Positions 36,405 through 45,033 of a stretch of 64,000 nucleotides of DNA are shown piece after piece (the stretch's first letter is position 1; each line of letters begins with the position of its first letter). The stretch covers positions 147,768 through 211,767 of the forward strand of contig CAMBEC010000001.1 in the NCBI GenBank assembly GCA_945865485.1, written 5' to 3'. The notes beneath the pieces were generated by a model. The model was not told where the DNA came from, ran no database searches, and was given only the letters and a program-made list of their open reading frames with translations. The stretch comes from Rickettsia typhi. Its GTDB lineage: Bacteria; Pseudomonadota; Alphaproteobacteria; Rickettsiales; Rickettsiaceae. The position numbers and the translations under genes were made by a program.

Positions 36405-36533
36405 GTCATACCGTAGTTGATCCGGTACCTAGTCAATGCTACGTGTCATACCGGACTTGATCCGGTACCTCATGAGAGTAGAATAAAGATACTTGGCCGA
36501 AGGCATGCGTAGCCAGCTCAAGTTCAGTATGAC
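36405..36533. repeat. Dispersed intergenic repeat, copy B (GTCATACCGG type)
   Basis: Two direct units at 36405-36430 and 36445-36470 (core GTCATACCGGACTTGATC, then CGGTACCT), then an inverted, diverged unit at about 36515-36533 (GCTCAAGTTCAGTATGAC). Same layout as copy A at 22225-22371: two direct units, a spacer, then an inverted one. It lies between thyX and miaA with no gene. Confidence 0.85.
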
Positions 36534-36595
36534 GCGTAGTGTGTTCTTGATCATGACTTGTTATTATATAATTAATATAACCAATAGTAACTTGT

Positions 36596-37525
36596 GTGAA
36601 AAAAGCAGTTATAATTTGCGGCCCCACGGCCAGTGGTAAAACTAATTTTGCTCATGAACTTGCACGCAAAAACAACGGTGAGATTATCAATGCTGATTCA
36701 ATGCAAATATATCAACAATTGCCAATTATTACGGCCTCACCATCTCAAGAACTAAAACAAGATCTGCCTTATCATTTATATAACTTTCTAAATATTGATA
36801 CTGAATTTTCAGCAGCAAAATATGCAACTTCTGCTAGTCGTGCCATTTCGGAAATATCAAATAGAGGTAAATTACCTATAATTGTTGGTGGAAGTGGCAT
36901 GTATATAAATATGCTTATATACGGCTTTAGCTCAATACCAGATATCAATAACCTAGTACGATCGCAGGCAAGATCTCTTCATAAGGAGCTAGGTTCAGAA
37001 ACTTTTTTTGACCTTCTAAAAACAATAGATCCTGAAGTCGCAAAAACACTTAACGTTGGTGATACGCAAAGAGTTCTTAGGGCCTACGAAGTAATAAAAC
37101 AATCCGGTAAATCCATTTTGTACTATCAGGCTCAAGGAAACCTACTTCCTTTACCAGATTTTGACTTTGATGTGACAGTATTGATGCCAGAACGGAGTTT
37201 CCTTTACGAAACTTGTAATAATCGTTTTTTGGCACTGCTGGAAGAGGGAGCTGTCGAAGAAATTAAAGCAGTTCATGAACAATATAATAACCTTAACACA
37301 ACGGCCATGAAAGCACTTGGAGTATCAGAAATTATCAGCTACCTAAAGGGAGAAATTACTAAAGAAAAAGCAATTGACCTTGCTTTGGCAAAAACTAGAC
37401 AATATGCAAAACGGCAGTGCACTTGGTTTAATAATCAAATAAAAGAAAAGCGAGTAATAAAATTTAGTAATTTTGCTGAATACATCTCATCAACGAGTAA
37501 TACCATTTCCTTTTTAAAATCATAA
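36596..37525 (+). CDS. miaA: tRNA dimethylallyltransferase MiaA
   Basis: A 309-residue enzyme that adds dimethylallyl to A37 of tRNAs reading UNN codons. The P-loop is CGPTASGKTNFA; INADSMQIYQQLPI is the conserved D-S-x-Q-x-Y substrate motif; GGSGMYINMLIYG and DTQRVLRAYEVI follow. The C-terminal TRQYAKRQCTWFNNQ is diagnostic. The start is a GTG at 36596, directly before the conserved KKAVIICGPT. Typical length. Convergent with the response-regulator gene. Confidence 0.97.
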   Translation: MKKAVIICGPTASGKTNFAHELARKNNGEIINADSMQIYQQLPIITASPSQELKQDLPYHLYNFLNIDTEFSAAKYATSASRAISEISNRGKLPIIVGGSGMYINMLIYGFSSIPDINNLVRSQARSLHKELGSETFFDLLKTIDPEVAKTLNVGDTQRVLRAYEVIKQSGKSILYYQAQGNLLPLPDFDFDVTVLMPERSFLYETCNNRFLALLEEGAVEEIKAVHEQYNNLNTTAMKALGVSEIISYLKGEITKEKAIDLALAKTRQYAKRQCTWFNNQIKEKRVIKFSNFAEYISSTSNTISFLKS

Positions 37526-37565
37526 ATTTTTCAAACAACTTTCACGCAAGCAATACTGATTTAAA

Positions 37566-38183
37566 TTATTTCAAATTGTCGATACTAAGGAAACAACCAG
37601 AATTTTTTATTTCCAAAAGACCGGAAGGAAGTTTTTGTTTTAATTTATAAAGATGTGTTTCAACAGTATTAGATTCAGTATCTTGATGATAATTCCATAC
37701 CTCATGCCGAAGATAATCTTTTTCAGCTAAATGGCCATCTATACACAATAATTTCTGAAACAGTGCATTTTCTTTATCCGTTAAGAAAATAGACTTCTCT
37801 GCAGACGAAAGCCTTCCTAGCTGGTGGCTATACACCCAGTCTTTGTTAATACTACAAAACAAATTTTTTCCATCTTGATTTCTCTCAATAGTATCAATTA
37901 GGTCAGTTAACTTAAATGGCTTAGCAAAATATATCTCATTTTGCGATAATTTATTGTTTGTACAATTGATCAATATATCCACTCGAAAGATAGGAATCTC
38001 ATGTCCAGAAAGCAATTTATCAACGATTAATACATCCACTTTACCAAGAGAATTTATGTAGTCTTTGAACCCTGTATCAACTAATTCAATTTTACAATTA
38101 ATATTATCACCCAGAGCTTCATAAATAAATGAATCATTACTTACTACAATAACAATTCTAGGGCTAAAATTATGTCCTTCCAT
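37566..38183 (-). CDS. OmpR/PhoB-like response regulator with a divergent receiver
   Basis: A 205-residue protein. The first ~110 residues resemble a receiver domain but the usual acidic pair is replaced by VVSNDSF; Asp55 (VLIVDKLL) and the switch Lys in YFAKPFK are kept, while the conserved Thr/Ser stretch is weak. Residues ~120-205 are a winged-helix effector: LTDKENALFQKLL, a recognition helix EVWNYHQDTESNTVETHLYKL (in part) and KNSGCFLS at the wing. No kinase gene is adjacent. It may work without phosphorylation or with a distant kinase. Confidence 0.85.
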   Translation of the reverse strand: MEGHNFSPRIVIVVSNDSFIYEALGDNINCKIELVDTGFKDYINSLGKVDVLIVDKLLSGHEIPIFRVDILINCTNNKLSQNEIYFAKPFKLTDLIDTIERNQDGKNLFCSINKDWVYSHQLGRLSSAEKSIFLTDKENALFQKLLCIDGHLAEKDYLRHEVWNYHQDTESNTVETHLYKLKQKLPSGLLEIKNSGCFLSIDNLK

Positions 38184-38228
38184 GTTAGTTTAATATACTA
38201 TAAATTCATAATACCCAAACCAGAATAT

Positions 38229-39011
38229 TCACTTATTATAACTGACACCTTTTGCTGTCTGTCCATCCTCTACCCAAAATCCCTCTGACGGATCAAGAGA
38301 TGATGAAACTGCTCCTCTATCATCAAAAACAAAACACTCTCCTTGCCAAGTGCCATTGATATTTTTTGTATCTTCAAGATATTGCAAAATTCCACCTTTT
38401 AAGTGATATACTTTCTCTACGCCCAACTTTCGAAGCAACGCAGTAGATTTCTCGCATCTAATACCACCAGTGCAGTACATCGCAACTTTTTTGTCCTTTA
38501 ATAAATCCATATTGCTCATTGCCCACTGGGGAAATTCTCTAAACGTCTTGGTTTTTGGATCTACCGCCCCCTCAAATGTTCCTACCTTTACTTCGTAATC
38601 GTTACGAGTATCGATAGTTATAACATCACCGCCCTTAATAAAATTATCCCAATCACAAGTTTCAACGTACTCGCCTTTCAACCTCTCAACATCTAACTTA
38701 CCGAATTTGAGGGCCACAATCTCTTCCTTTATTTTTACTTTTATTCTAGAAAATGGCTGCTCATCACAGTAATTAATTTTTATATTAATATCTTGGGCAC
38801 CAGTTATTTTTCTAATCTCTTCCATCACAAATATCACATTCTCTTCTGATCCTGAGATCGAGCCATTAAACCCCTCAAAAGCAACAAGCACTGTGCCTCG
38901 AACATATTTTTTCTTTGTTACTAATAAAATTTTTGGTAACAAGATCGCCGGATCTTCTATGTTGGTAAAACTATAAAAACTTAATACAGCAATTTTATTG
39001 TTTTCATTCAT
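38229..39011 (-). CDS. trhO: tRNA uridine(34) hydroxylase TrhO (rhodanese-like, YceA)
   Basis: A 260-residue protein that hydroxylates U34 to ho5U in an oxygen-dependent way. It has an N-terminal ferredoxin-like domain ([18 protein letters not shown], i.e. 'AxEGINGTxAG'), a rhodanese domain with the active Cys in [12 protein letters not shown], and the C-terminal segment [14 protein letters not shown]. All are typical of TrhO/YceA. Shorter than E. coli YceA (350), as in other Rickettsiales, because the cysteine-rich C-terminal zinc region is absent. Confidence 0.93.
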   Translation of the reverse strand: MNENNKIAVLSFYSFTNIEDPAILLPKILLVTKKKYVRGTVLVAFEGFNGSISGSEENVIFVMEEIRKITGAQDINIKINYCDEQPFSRIKVKIKEEIVALKFGKLDVERLKGEYVETCDWDNFIKGGDVITIDTRNDYEVKVGTFEGAVDPKTKTFREFPQWAMSNMDLLKDKKVAMYCTGGIRCEKSTALLRKLGVEKVYHLKGGILQYLEDTKNINGTWQGECFVFDDRGAVSSSLDPSEGFWVEDGQTAKGVSYNK

Positions 39012-39100
39012 TTTTTGTCTTGTTCTGAATTAATCTATATTAAAAAACTATTTTTTTGCTTCAGCATTTTGAAATGCTACTATATCAGATTTTTTCCAAT

Positions 39101-39188
39101 AATTTAAATAATTAAATTTCAGCAGCAATTAGATACCTTGTTTTATAAGTAAGGATACAAAATTCTGCTAAATTTAATTATTTAAATT
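39101..39188. repeat. Long near-perfect inverted repeat between degP and trhO
   Basis: The left arm 39101-39125 (starts AATTTAAATAATTAAATTT, ends CAGCAG) and the right arm 39165-39188 (starts CTGCTAAATTTAATT) are reverse complements except for one missing base. The 39-base centre contains a smaller imperfect stem (ATACCTT / AAGGATAC). It lies between two leftward genes, after the degP stop, and could be a terminator or a small palindromic element. Confidence 0.75.
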
Positions 39189-39208
39189 AATCGGGGAAGA
39201 TAGGTAAT

Positions 39209-40636
39209 TTATTTTATCGGTAACGCAACAAACATAGTAAACTCACGCCGTTTTACAAGAAGCACTACGTTCTTTTTATTACCACTTTTCATCTTTTCAT
39301 AAACATTATCAAATTGCTCAACATCATTGATATATTCCTGATTAATAGCCATAATCAGGTCGCCTATACGCAAGTCAAAATTTATCTCTTCGGAACTTAT
39401 TTCTGTAACTACTACACCTTTACTATCTTGTTCCAGTCCAAATTTAGTAATAACCATTGGTGAAATATTACTAAACACAACACCTGCTTTTTCCTTTGTT
39501 GATTCTATTGGCAAGGCCTCTTCTTCCTGAGGCTCAAGGTCAACTATTTGAGCAACCAAAGTCAATGGATTGCCATCTCTAATAACTGTTAATTTAACTT
39601 TCTCACCAATATGACAATCAGCAACAAAAAGTTGTAATTTTCTAGAATTCAAAACTATTTTTCCATTAAATTCTGTAATCAAATCACCCCGCTTCAAACC
39701 AGCCTTAGCACCAGATCCTCCAGAACGAACACTAACAACTAGTACACCATAGGTCTTACTAAGTGATAAAGCTTCCGCTAGTTCTTTGGTTACCTGCTGC
39801 ACAGCAATATCAAGCCTTCCTCGGCTAATCTTGCCTTTCTCTTTCAACTGGTTCGTAATATCTTGCACCGTGTTAGAAGGAATGGCGAATCCAATACCAA
39901 TATTTGTTCCACCATTAATATCTGGAACAGAAGTATTCAAACCAATAACCTTGCCCTCAAGGTTAAATAATGGCCCACCAGAATTTCCCGTATTAATCGC
40001 AGCATCAGTCTGAATAAAGTCATCAACTAACTCATCTTGATTCATTCCAAGGTCTCTTCCCTTTGAAGATATTATACCAGTTGTCACCGTTCCACCAAAA
40101 CCAAGTGGATTGCCGATAGCAATCACTATATCTCCAATCCTAGTTTGGCTAGAGTCTCCAAAAGACACAAATGGTAATTTTTGCTTTACATCAATTTTAA
40201 GCAAAGCAAGATCTGTTTTGGGATCAGTACCAACAATTTTTGCTGGAACTTCTGTATTATCGGAAAGTTTTACATGCACCTCGTCAGAGCCAGTAACCAC
40301 ATGATCGTTGGTAATTATATGACCATCTTCATCTAGAATAAACCCAGACCCTAAAGATAATGCGCTTTTACTGCTATATAACTCATCAAAAGAAAACGGA
40401 ACATTAAATTGCTCAAAAAAATCATTGAACTTTTCAAGAGGTAATATTTCGGGTAGCACCGCCCCTTTTTGGTTAGTTTGATTGTTGTATTTGACAGTAT
40501 ATATGTTAACAACCGTAGGCATCAAAGGCTCTATAATATCTGCAAAACTAGTCATTTGTACAGGTATAACAGCTACAGCCTTAACTTCGCAGAGTAATCC
40601 AAAAATAATAAATGTAAGTACCTTTATGATTTTCAT
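39209..40636 (-). CDS. degP: Periplasmic serine protease/chaperone DegP (HtrA)
   Basis: A 475-residue Do-like protease for envelope quality control. It has a signal peptide (about 1-22), a trypsin-like domain with the complete triad His112 (TNDHVV), Asp142 (KTDLALLKID) and Ser219 (NTGNSGGPLF), and two PDZ domains (GVLVVSVRSGGSGAKAGLK; GVVVTEISSEE). It follows hflC after 8 bases, so hflK-hflC-degP is one operon of envelope proteostasis, as in other Rickettsiales. Confidence 0.97.
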   Translation of the reverse strand: MKIIKVLTFIIFGLLCEVKAVAVIPVQMTSFADIIEPLMPTVVNIYTVKYNNQTNQKGAVLPEILPLEKFNDFFEQFNVPFSFDELYSSKSALSLGSGFILDEDGHIITNDHVVTGSDEVHVKLSDNTEVPAKIVGTDPKTDLALLKIDVKQKLPFVSFGDSSQTRIGDIVIAIGNPLGFGGTVTTGIISSKGRDLGMNQDELVDDFIQTDAAINTGNSGGPLFNLEGKVIGLNTSVPDINGGTNIGIGFAIPSNTVQDITNQLKEKGKISRGRLDIAVQQVTKELAEALSLSKTYGVLVVSVRSGGSGAKAGLKRGDLITEFNGKIVLNSRKLQLFVADCHIGEKVKLTVIRDGNPLTLVAQIVDLEPQEEEALPIESTKEKAGVVFSNISPMVITKFGLEQDSKGVVVTEISSEEINFDLRIGDLIMAINQEYINDVEQFDNVYEKMKSGNKKNVVLLVKRREFTMFVALPIK

Positions 40637-40644
40637 ACTAATAT

Positions 40645-41511
40645 TTATTTGCCAATTTGTAAGTATTTAAAGAATTCAGCCTTAGGCGACAAAACAAATT
40701 GTGTATTCTCTTTGCTAAGAGACGATTTATAAGCAACTAATGATCGATAGAATTTGTAAAACTCTGGATCCTTAGAGTAAGCTATATTATACAATTTAGC
40801 TGCATCTGCATCTCCATCACCCTTAGTTCTTTGAGCCTTCATATAAGCTTCAGCTAAGATAATCTTATTCTCTTTATCCGCTCTTGCTTTTATTCTTGCT
40901 GCTTCTTCTGCGCCTTCTGCTCTTATTTGCTTTGCTTCTTTATACCTTTCTGTCTTCATTCTCTGATAAATAGCATCACTATTTTCAGTTGGTAAGTCAG
41001 ATTTTAGGATTCTAACATCAATGATTTTTATACCAAACAAGGCTGCTTCTTTATGAACCAGATCCCTAATCTGTTGCATAAGATTTGCTCGTTGCTCTGT
41101 AAGCAAAGTATTAAGAGGGAATCGACCAATCACGGTTCTCATTGCCGATTCTAAAATCTTATTCAAACGCAAATTAGCACCAGAATAATTATGAACCGTT
41201 TTAATGAACATTACAGGTTCAGTTATCTTATATTTAGCAAAAGCATCTACGATAAGCCTTTTTTCATCAGAAGCCGTTAACTCTTTTTCCTCTGCGCTAA
41301 CATTCAAAATTCGTTTGTCCAAAAATTGTACATTTTGAATAAAAGGCACTTTAACGTTCAGGCCAGGACTTTCAACAATTCTTACAGCTTCACCAAACTG
41401 GAATACTACACCGATCTCTTTCTGATCAACGGTAAAGAGCGCACCAGCTAGAATTATAATTAAACAAAATGAAGCTATGGCCGTTATATACAATTTATTC
41501 ATATTTATCAT
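40645..41511 (-). CDS. hflC: HflC, FtsH-associated SPFH/band 7 protein
   Basis: A 288-residue membrane protein with an N-terminal anchor (about 6-24) followed by a periplasmic SPFH/band 7 domain (QKEIGVVFQFGEAVRIVESPGLNVKVPFI shown in part) and a long Ala/Glu/Lys coiled coil (EGAEEAARIKARADKEN). With HflK it forms the cage around the FtsH protease and limits its activity. Downstream of hflK by 4 bases, upstream of degP by 8. Confidence 0.96.
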   Translation of the reverse strand: MINMNKLYITAIASFCLIIILAGALFTVDQKEIGVVFQFGEAVRIVESPGLNVKVPFIQNVQFLDKRILNVSAEEKELTASDEKRLIVDAFAKYKITEPVMFIKTVHNYSGANLRLNKILESAMRTVIGRFPLNTLLTEQRANLMQQIRDLVHKEAALFGIKIIDVRILKSDLPTENSDAIYQRMKTERYKEAKQIRAEGAEEAARIKARADKENKIILAEAYMKAQRTKGDGDADAAKLYNIAYSKDPEFYKFYRSLVAYKSSLSKENTQFVLSPKAEFFKYLQIGK

Positions 41512-41515
41512 TAAT

Positions 41516-42571
41516 CTATTTGTTTTCTAATGAGTCTTTTTGTTGTACTGACATATGAGGTAACATACCTTCGCCTCCCATAATTACTTTATCTGAATCT
41601 TGTAATATTGATTCTATTGTCTCTAAGTATAACCTACTCCTAGTCACTTCTTTGTTCGCATAATATTGATTATACACAGCATCAAATCTAGCCGAATCAC
41701 CTTCAGCCTTAGATATTACTTCAGCCCTGTACCCTTCTGCTTCTTGAACAATTTTTTCAGACTCACCTCTAGCTCTTGGTAACACATCATTTTTATAAGC
41801 TTCCGATTCATTTATAACTTTTTCCTTGTCAGCTTTGGCAGTCTGAACATCACGATACGCAGCTATCACTTCTTCAGGTGGCTCTGCCCTAAGCAGTTTT
41901 ACTTGCTCTATCATTACACCAGATTCATACTGATCAAGGATGTGCTGCATCAGTTGCTCAACCTTATCTGCAATCATTTGTTTTTTATTAGAAAGAACAG
42001 CTGAAATTGGGGTATTGCCTATTACTTCACGTATTGCACTTTGTGCCGCAGCCTTAACAGTTTCTTGTGGATCTACAATGTTAAAGACATATTTTGACAA
42101 GTCATTAATATGCCACATGACGTCCACATGTAACCCGATAATGTTTTCATCACCAGTAAGCATTATACTTTCAGCTTTTACATCTGTTGCAGAAACAGCA
42201 CCACCTATCCGGGCGCGACCAGTTGAACGATAACCGACTTCTACCCGCCTAGACTGATCAACTTTTTCTCTGATAATCATTTCTATAGGAGAAGGAAGAT
42301 GATAATTTAGCCCAGCATATCCCACTCTATTAAATTTACCAAACCTAACAACAATGGCCTGCTCACCTTCTTCTATTTCATAAACCCCAGAACCAAGCCA
42401 TAAAGCAAAAATAATAGCTGCTATTGCAACAACAGTTTTAGCACTAAAATTAAACTGAAAATTATTCAAATTAAATTGATCTTTTCTTTTTTTAGTAAAC
42501 ACATTATCTTCTTGTTCAAAATTGTCCCAAGGAGATTTTTTAAAAATTTGCCCGTATATTTTATTTATCAT
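41516..42571 (-). CDS. hflK: HflK, FtsH-associated SPFH/band 7 protein
   Basis: A 351-residue partner of HflC. The short N-terminal cytosolic part has the family sequence SPWDNF, followed by one membrane helix (about 47-65), the SPFH domain (EGEQAIVVRFGKFNRVGYAG, VDQSRRVEVGYR) and a coiled coil (ARGESEKIVQEAEGYRAEVI). First gene of the hflK-hflC-degP operon. It is divergent from mrp, with ~80 bases between starts that must contain both promoters. Confidence 0.97.
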   Translation of the reverse strand: MINKIYGQIFKKSPWDNFEQEDNVFTKKRKDQFNLNNFQFNFSAKTVVAIAAIIFALWLGSGVYEIEEGEQAIVVRFGKFNRVGYAGLNYHLPSPIEMIIREKVDQSRRVEVGYRSTGRARIGGAVSATDVKAESIMLTGDENIIGLHVDVMWHINDLSKYVFNIVDPQETVKAAAQSAIREVIGNTPISAVLSNKKQMIADKVEQLMQHILDQYESGVMIEQVKLLRAEPPEEVIAAYRDVQTAKADKEKVINESEAYKNDVLPRARGESEKIVQEAEGYRAEVISKAEGDSARFDAVYNQYYANKEVTRSRLYLETIESILQDSDKVIMGGEGMLPHMSVQQKDSLENK

Positions 42572-42650
42572 CTACAAAACTGTAATTTAGTATTTTGAAA
42601 AACTTAAACCAACCTATATTAATATATTGTAGTTAGAAAAATTTGCAAGC

Positions 42651-43646
42651 ATGACAATCACTAAGTCCAATAGAATTAACGAGATACGCACCAATTTACT
42701 TTTATCAGACGGCACCACCGTGCAGTCCAGGTCTTCTGATATCATTGTAAATGGTTCAAATGTAGGCTTTTCTTTAGATATTTCTGGAATCGAACTTGCC
42801 GAAGCAGAGTCGATTCGAGCACAAATCATTAAAGCAATACAAGAAGCTACTGATTTTGAAAAAATTAGCGTAGTACTAACTAGTACTCGCAAGAATCAAA
42901 GCACATCTAATGAAAAGGCAAAAATACAGATTGAGGGCGTCGGGAAGATTTTTCTCGTAGCTTCAGGAAAAGGAGGTGTTGGTAAATCGATGATTGCATC
43001 CCTTCTTGCACATAAGTTAAAAGCTGATGGCAAAAAGGTTGGAATTGTAGATGCTGATATTTATGGCCCATCGATACCGCATCTTTTTTCTCTAAAAGGA
43101 AAGCCTGAGCTTGATGATAACAAGATGGTTCCACTGGAGAATTATGGCATCGTTGTTAACTCTATCGGCTTTTTGACAGAACCATCTGCTTCAATCAGTT
43201 GGCGAGGGCCTATGGTTAGTAAAGCAATATATCAGCTATTATCTTTAACAAACTGGGGCAAACTTGATTACTTAATAATAGATTCGCCACCCGGTACCGG
43301 TGACATTCACTTAAGTATTTTGCAGAATTATATTATAGACCAAGTAATCATGGTAACCACCCCCCAAAAAATATCAGAAATTGATGTCAGTAGGGCAGTT
43401 AGTTTATATAAAAAATTCAATGTGCCAATTTTAGGAGTCATAGAGAATATGAGCTATTACGTAATTCCCAAAACAGGAGAAAGCATATCAATTTTTACAG
43501 GAGACGGTGGTAACAAGATAGCTTCTGACCACAATTTGGATCTTTTAACAAAGCTTCCAATCGACCCAAGAATATCTATAGCTTGTGACGCAGGCGCCGA
43601 CTTAAGCCAATTCTCATACCTGCTAGATACAATAAAATTACCATAA
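42651..43646 (+). CDS. mrp: Mrp/NBP35 family iron-sulfur carrier ATPase
   Basis: A 331-residue P-loop protein that carries Fe-S clusters to apoproteins. An N-terminal MIP18/DUF59-like region (about 1-80; KIS-VVLTS strand) is followed by the deviant Walker A GKGGVGKSMIA (about 106-116), VGIVDADIYGPSIPHL, and LDYLIIDSPPGTGDIHL. The Cys-x-x-Cys of many Mrp proteins near the C-terminus is not seen: the equivalent region reads MSYYVIPKTGE. That loss is common in some lineages. Divergent from hflK. Confidence 0.93.
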   Translation: MTITKSNRINEIRTNLLLSDGTTVQSRSSDIIVNGSNVGFSLDISGIELAEAESIRAQIIKAIQEATDFEKISVVLTSTRKNQSTSNEKAKIQIEGVGKIFLVASGKGGVGKSMIASLLAHKLKADGKKVGIVDADIYGPSIPHLFSLKGKPELDDNKMVPLENYGIVVNSIGFLTEPSASISWRGPMVSKAIYQLLSLTNWGKLDYLIIDSPPGTGDIHLSILQNYIIDQVIMVTTPQKISEIDVSRAVSLYKKFNVPILGVIENMSYYVIPKTGESISIFTGDGGNKIASDHNLDLLTKLPIDPRISIACDAGADLSQFSYLLDTIKLP

Positions 43647-43740
43647 TTCTGAATTTACTATAACCGCGGGATTTGAAATCAATTTGTATTGCTTTTGGTT
43701 AATGTAACATCTGTTTAAATATAAGAGGAGATGACTACTT

Positions 43741-44943
43741 ATGATGGAACTTAAACGCCTGAAACTTCTAAGTGTTATGATACTTGTTGCATGCTTAACT
43801 GGTTTTGCTTCAGATATTTATACGCCATCATTTTCAAACATGGCTCAAGATTTTTGTGTACCAATATACAATATTCAAAACAGTATGGTTATTTTTATGT
43901 TGGGAGTATCTATTTCCCAACTTATATACGGACCTCTATCAGAAATCATTGGTAGACGCATCCCACTCACAATTGGATTAGTAATTATGTTTATTGGTAG
44001 TGTAATATGTCTTTATGCACCAGATATCAATCTATTACTAATTGGGCGCTTTATTCAGGGAAGCGGAGCTGGAGCTTGCGCGTGTTTATGGCGTTCTATA
44101 TTCAGAGATTCCTTTAATAGTACGCAAATATCTAAATATGGAGGCTACTTAGGGATTATTATGGTATTTATTGTAGCTGCATCTCCAGCTTTAGGTGGTT
44201 ATTTAGAAAGTTACTTTGGGTGGAGGGCATCCTTCCTTGCTGTTACTATTTATTCTCTGGTAACCCTGTTGTTAGTATGGTTTGTGCTGCATGAAACAAG
44301 CACTAGTCACCATAAAGACCGATTTAATATTAATTTTTTTGTGAATGCATTTGGGCAATTGTTATCAAGCCCTATATTCATGGGTTATGCATTCTGTACA
44401 TTTTTAACATATGGAGCATTTTTTTCCTGGTTTGTACTAGGTTCCGTTTTATTGATTGATAATCTAGGCATAACAGCCACAACGTTTGGGTTAATAAATT
44501 TGTTTCTAGGCGGAACATCTATGGCTCTAGCTGGGTTTTTTAATGGTAAAATGGTAGCTCGCCTTGGTACTTATTCAATGCTACGTTTAGGTTGGGGCTT
44601 GATGTTTTTATCTGGCGTGATAATAGCTTTATCTAGCTACATATACGGCCAAACTTTGCTTTCTATTATGCTTTCTTTATTCGTATTTTTGTTTGGTACA
44701 ACCTTGATTTGGCCCAATAGTTTTGCCGGAGCATTTGCACCATTTGGAACTATAGCAGGATGTGCCGGGGCTCTTTACAGCTTTATACAACTTGGCGGCG
44801 GGGTTATCATTGGATGGTTAAGTTCATTTTTCTTAACTAAAAACCCCTACTCATTATCTATTGTATTTATATTTACATCTATAGCTGCCTGGATTATTTT
44901 TGAGCTTATAGTTATGAAAACACTAGAAACAGATGAAATATAG
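43741..44943 (+). CDS. MFS transporter, Bcr/CflA drug-resistance family
   Basis: A 400-residue major facilitator with 12 predicted membrane helices. The N-terminal helix with D-x-Y-x-P-x-x-P-type wording (FASDIYTPSFSNMA), the loop 2-3 motif GPLSEIIGRRIPL, and the motif GRFIQGSGAGACACLWRSIFRD point to the Bcr/CflA subgroup (bicyclomycin, sulfonamide or dipeptide export). AGGAG lies 10 bases before the ATG at 43741. Rickettsiales carry several such paralogues; the substrate is unknown. Confidence 0.92.
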   Translation: MMELKRLKLLSVMILVACLTGFASDIYTPSFSNMAQDFCVPIYNIQNSMVIFMLGVSISQLIYGPLSEIIGRRIPLTIGLVIMFIGSVICLYAPDINLLLIGRFIQGSGAGACACLWRSIFRDSFNSTQISKYGGYLGIIMVFIVAASPALGGYLESYFGWRASFLAVTIYSLVTLLLVWFVLHETSTSHHKDRFNINFFVNAFGQLLSSPIFMGYAFCTFLTYGAFFSWFVLGSVLLIDNLGITATTFGLINLFLGGTSMALAGFFNGKMVARLGTYSMLRLGWGLMFLSGVIIALSSYIYGQTLLSIMLSLFVFLFGTTLIWPNSFAGAFAPFGTIAGCAGALYSFIQLGGGVIIGWLSSFFLTKNPYSLSIVFIFTSIAAWIIFELIVMKTLETDEI

Positions 44944-45033
44944 GCCAAGTTGAGATTTTTATTTTAAACCCATAATAACACCAGGACTAATCTATAAAGA
45001 TTGGGAAAAAACCGGTACAAAAAACATGGTATA

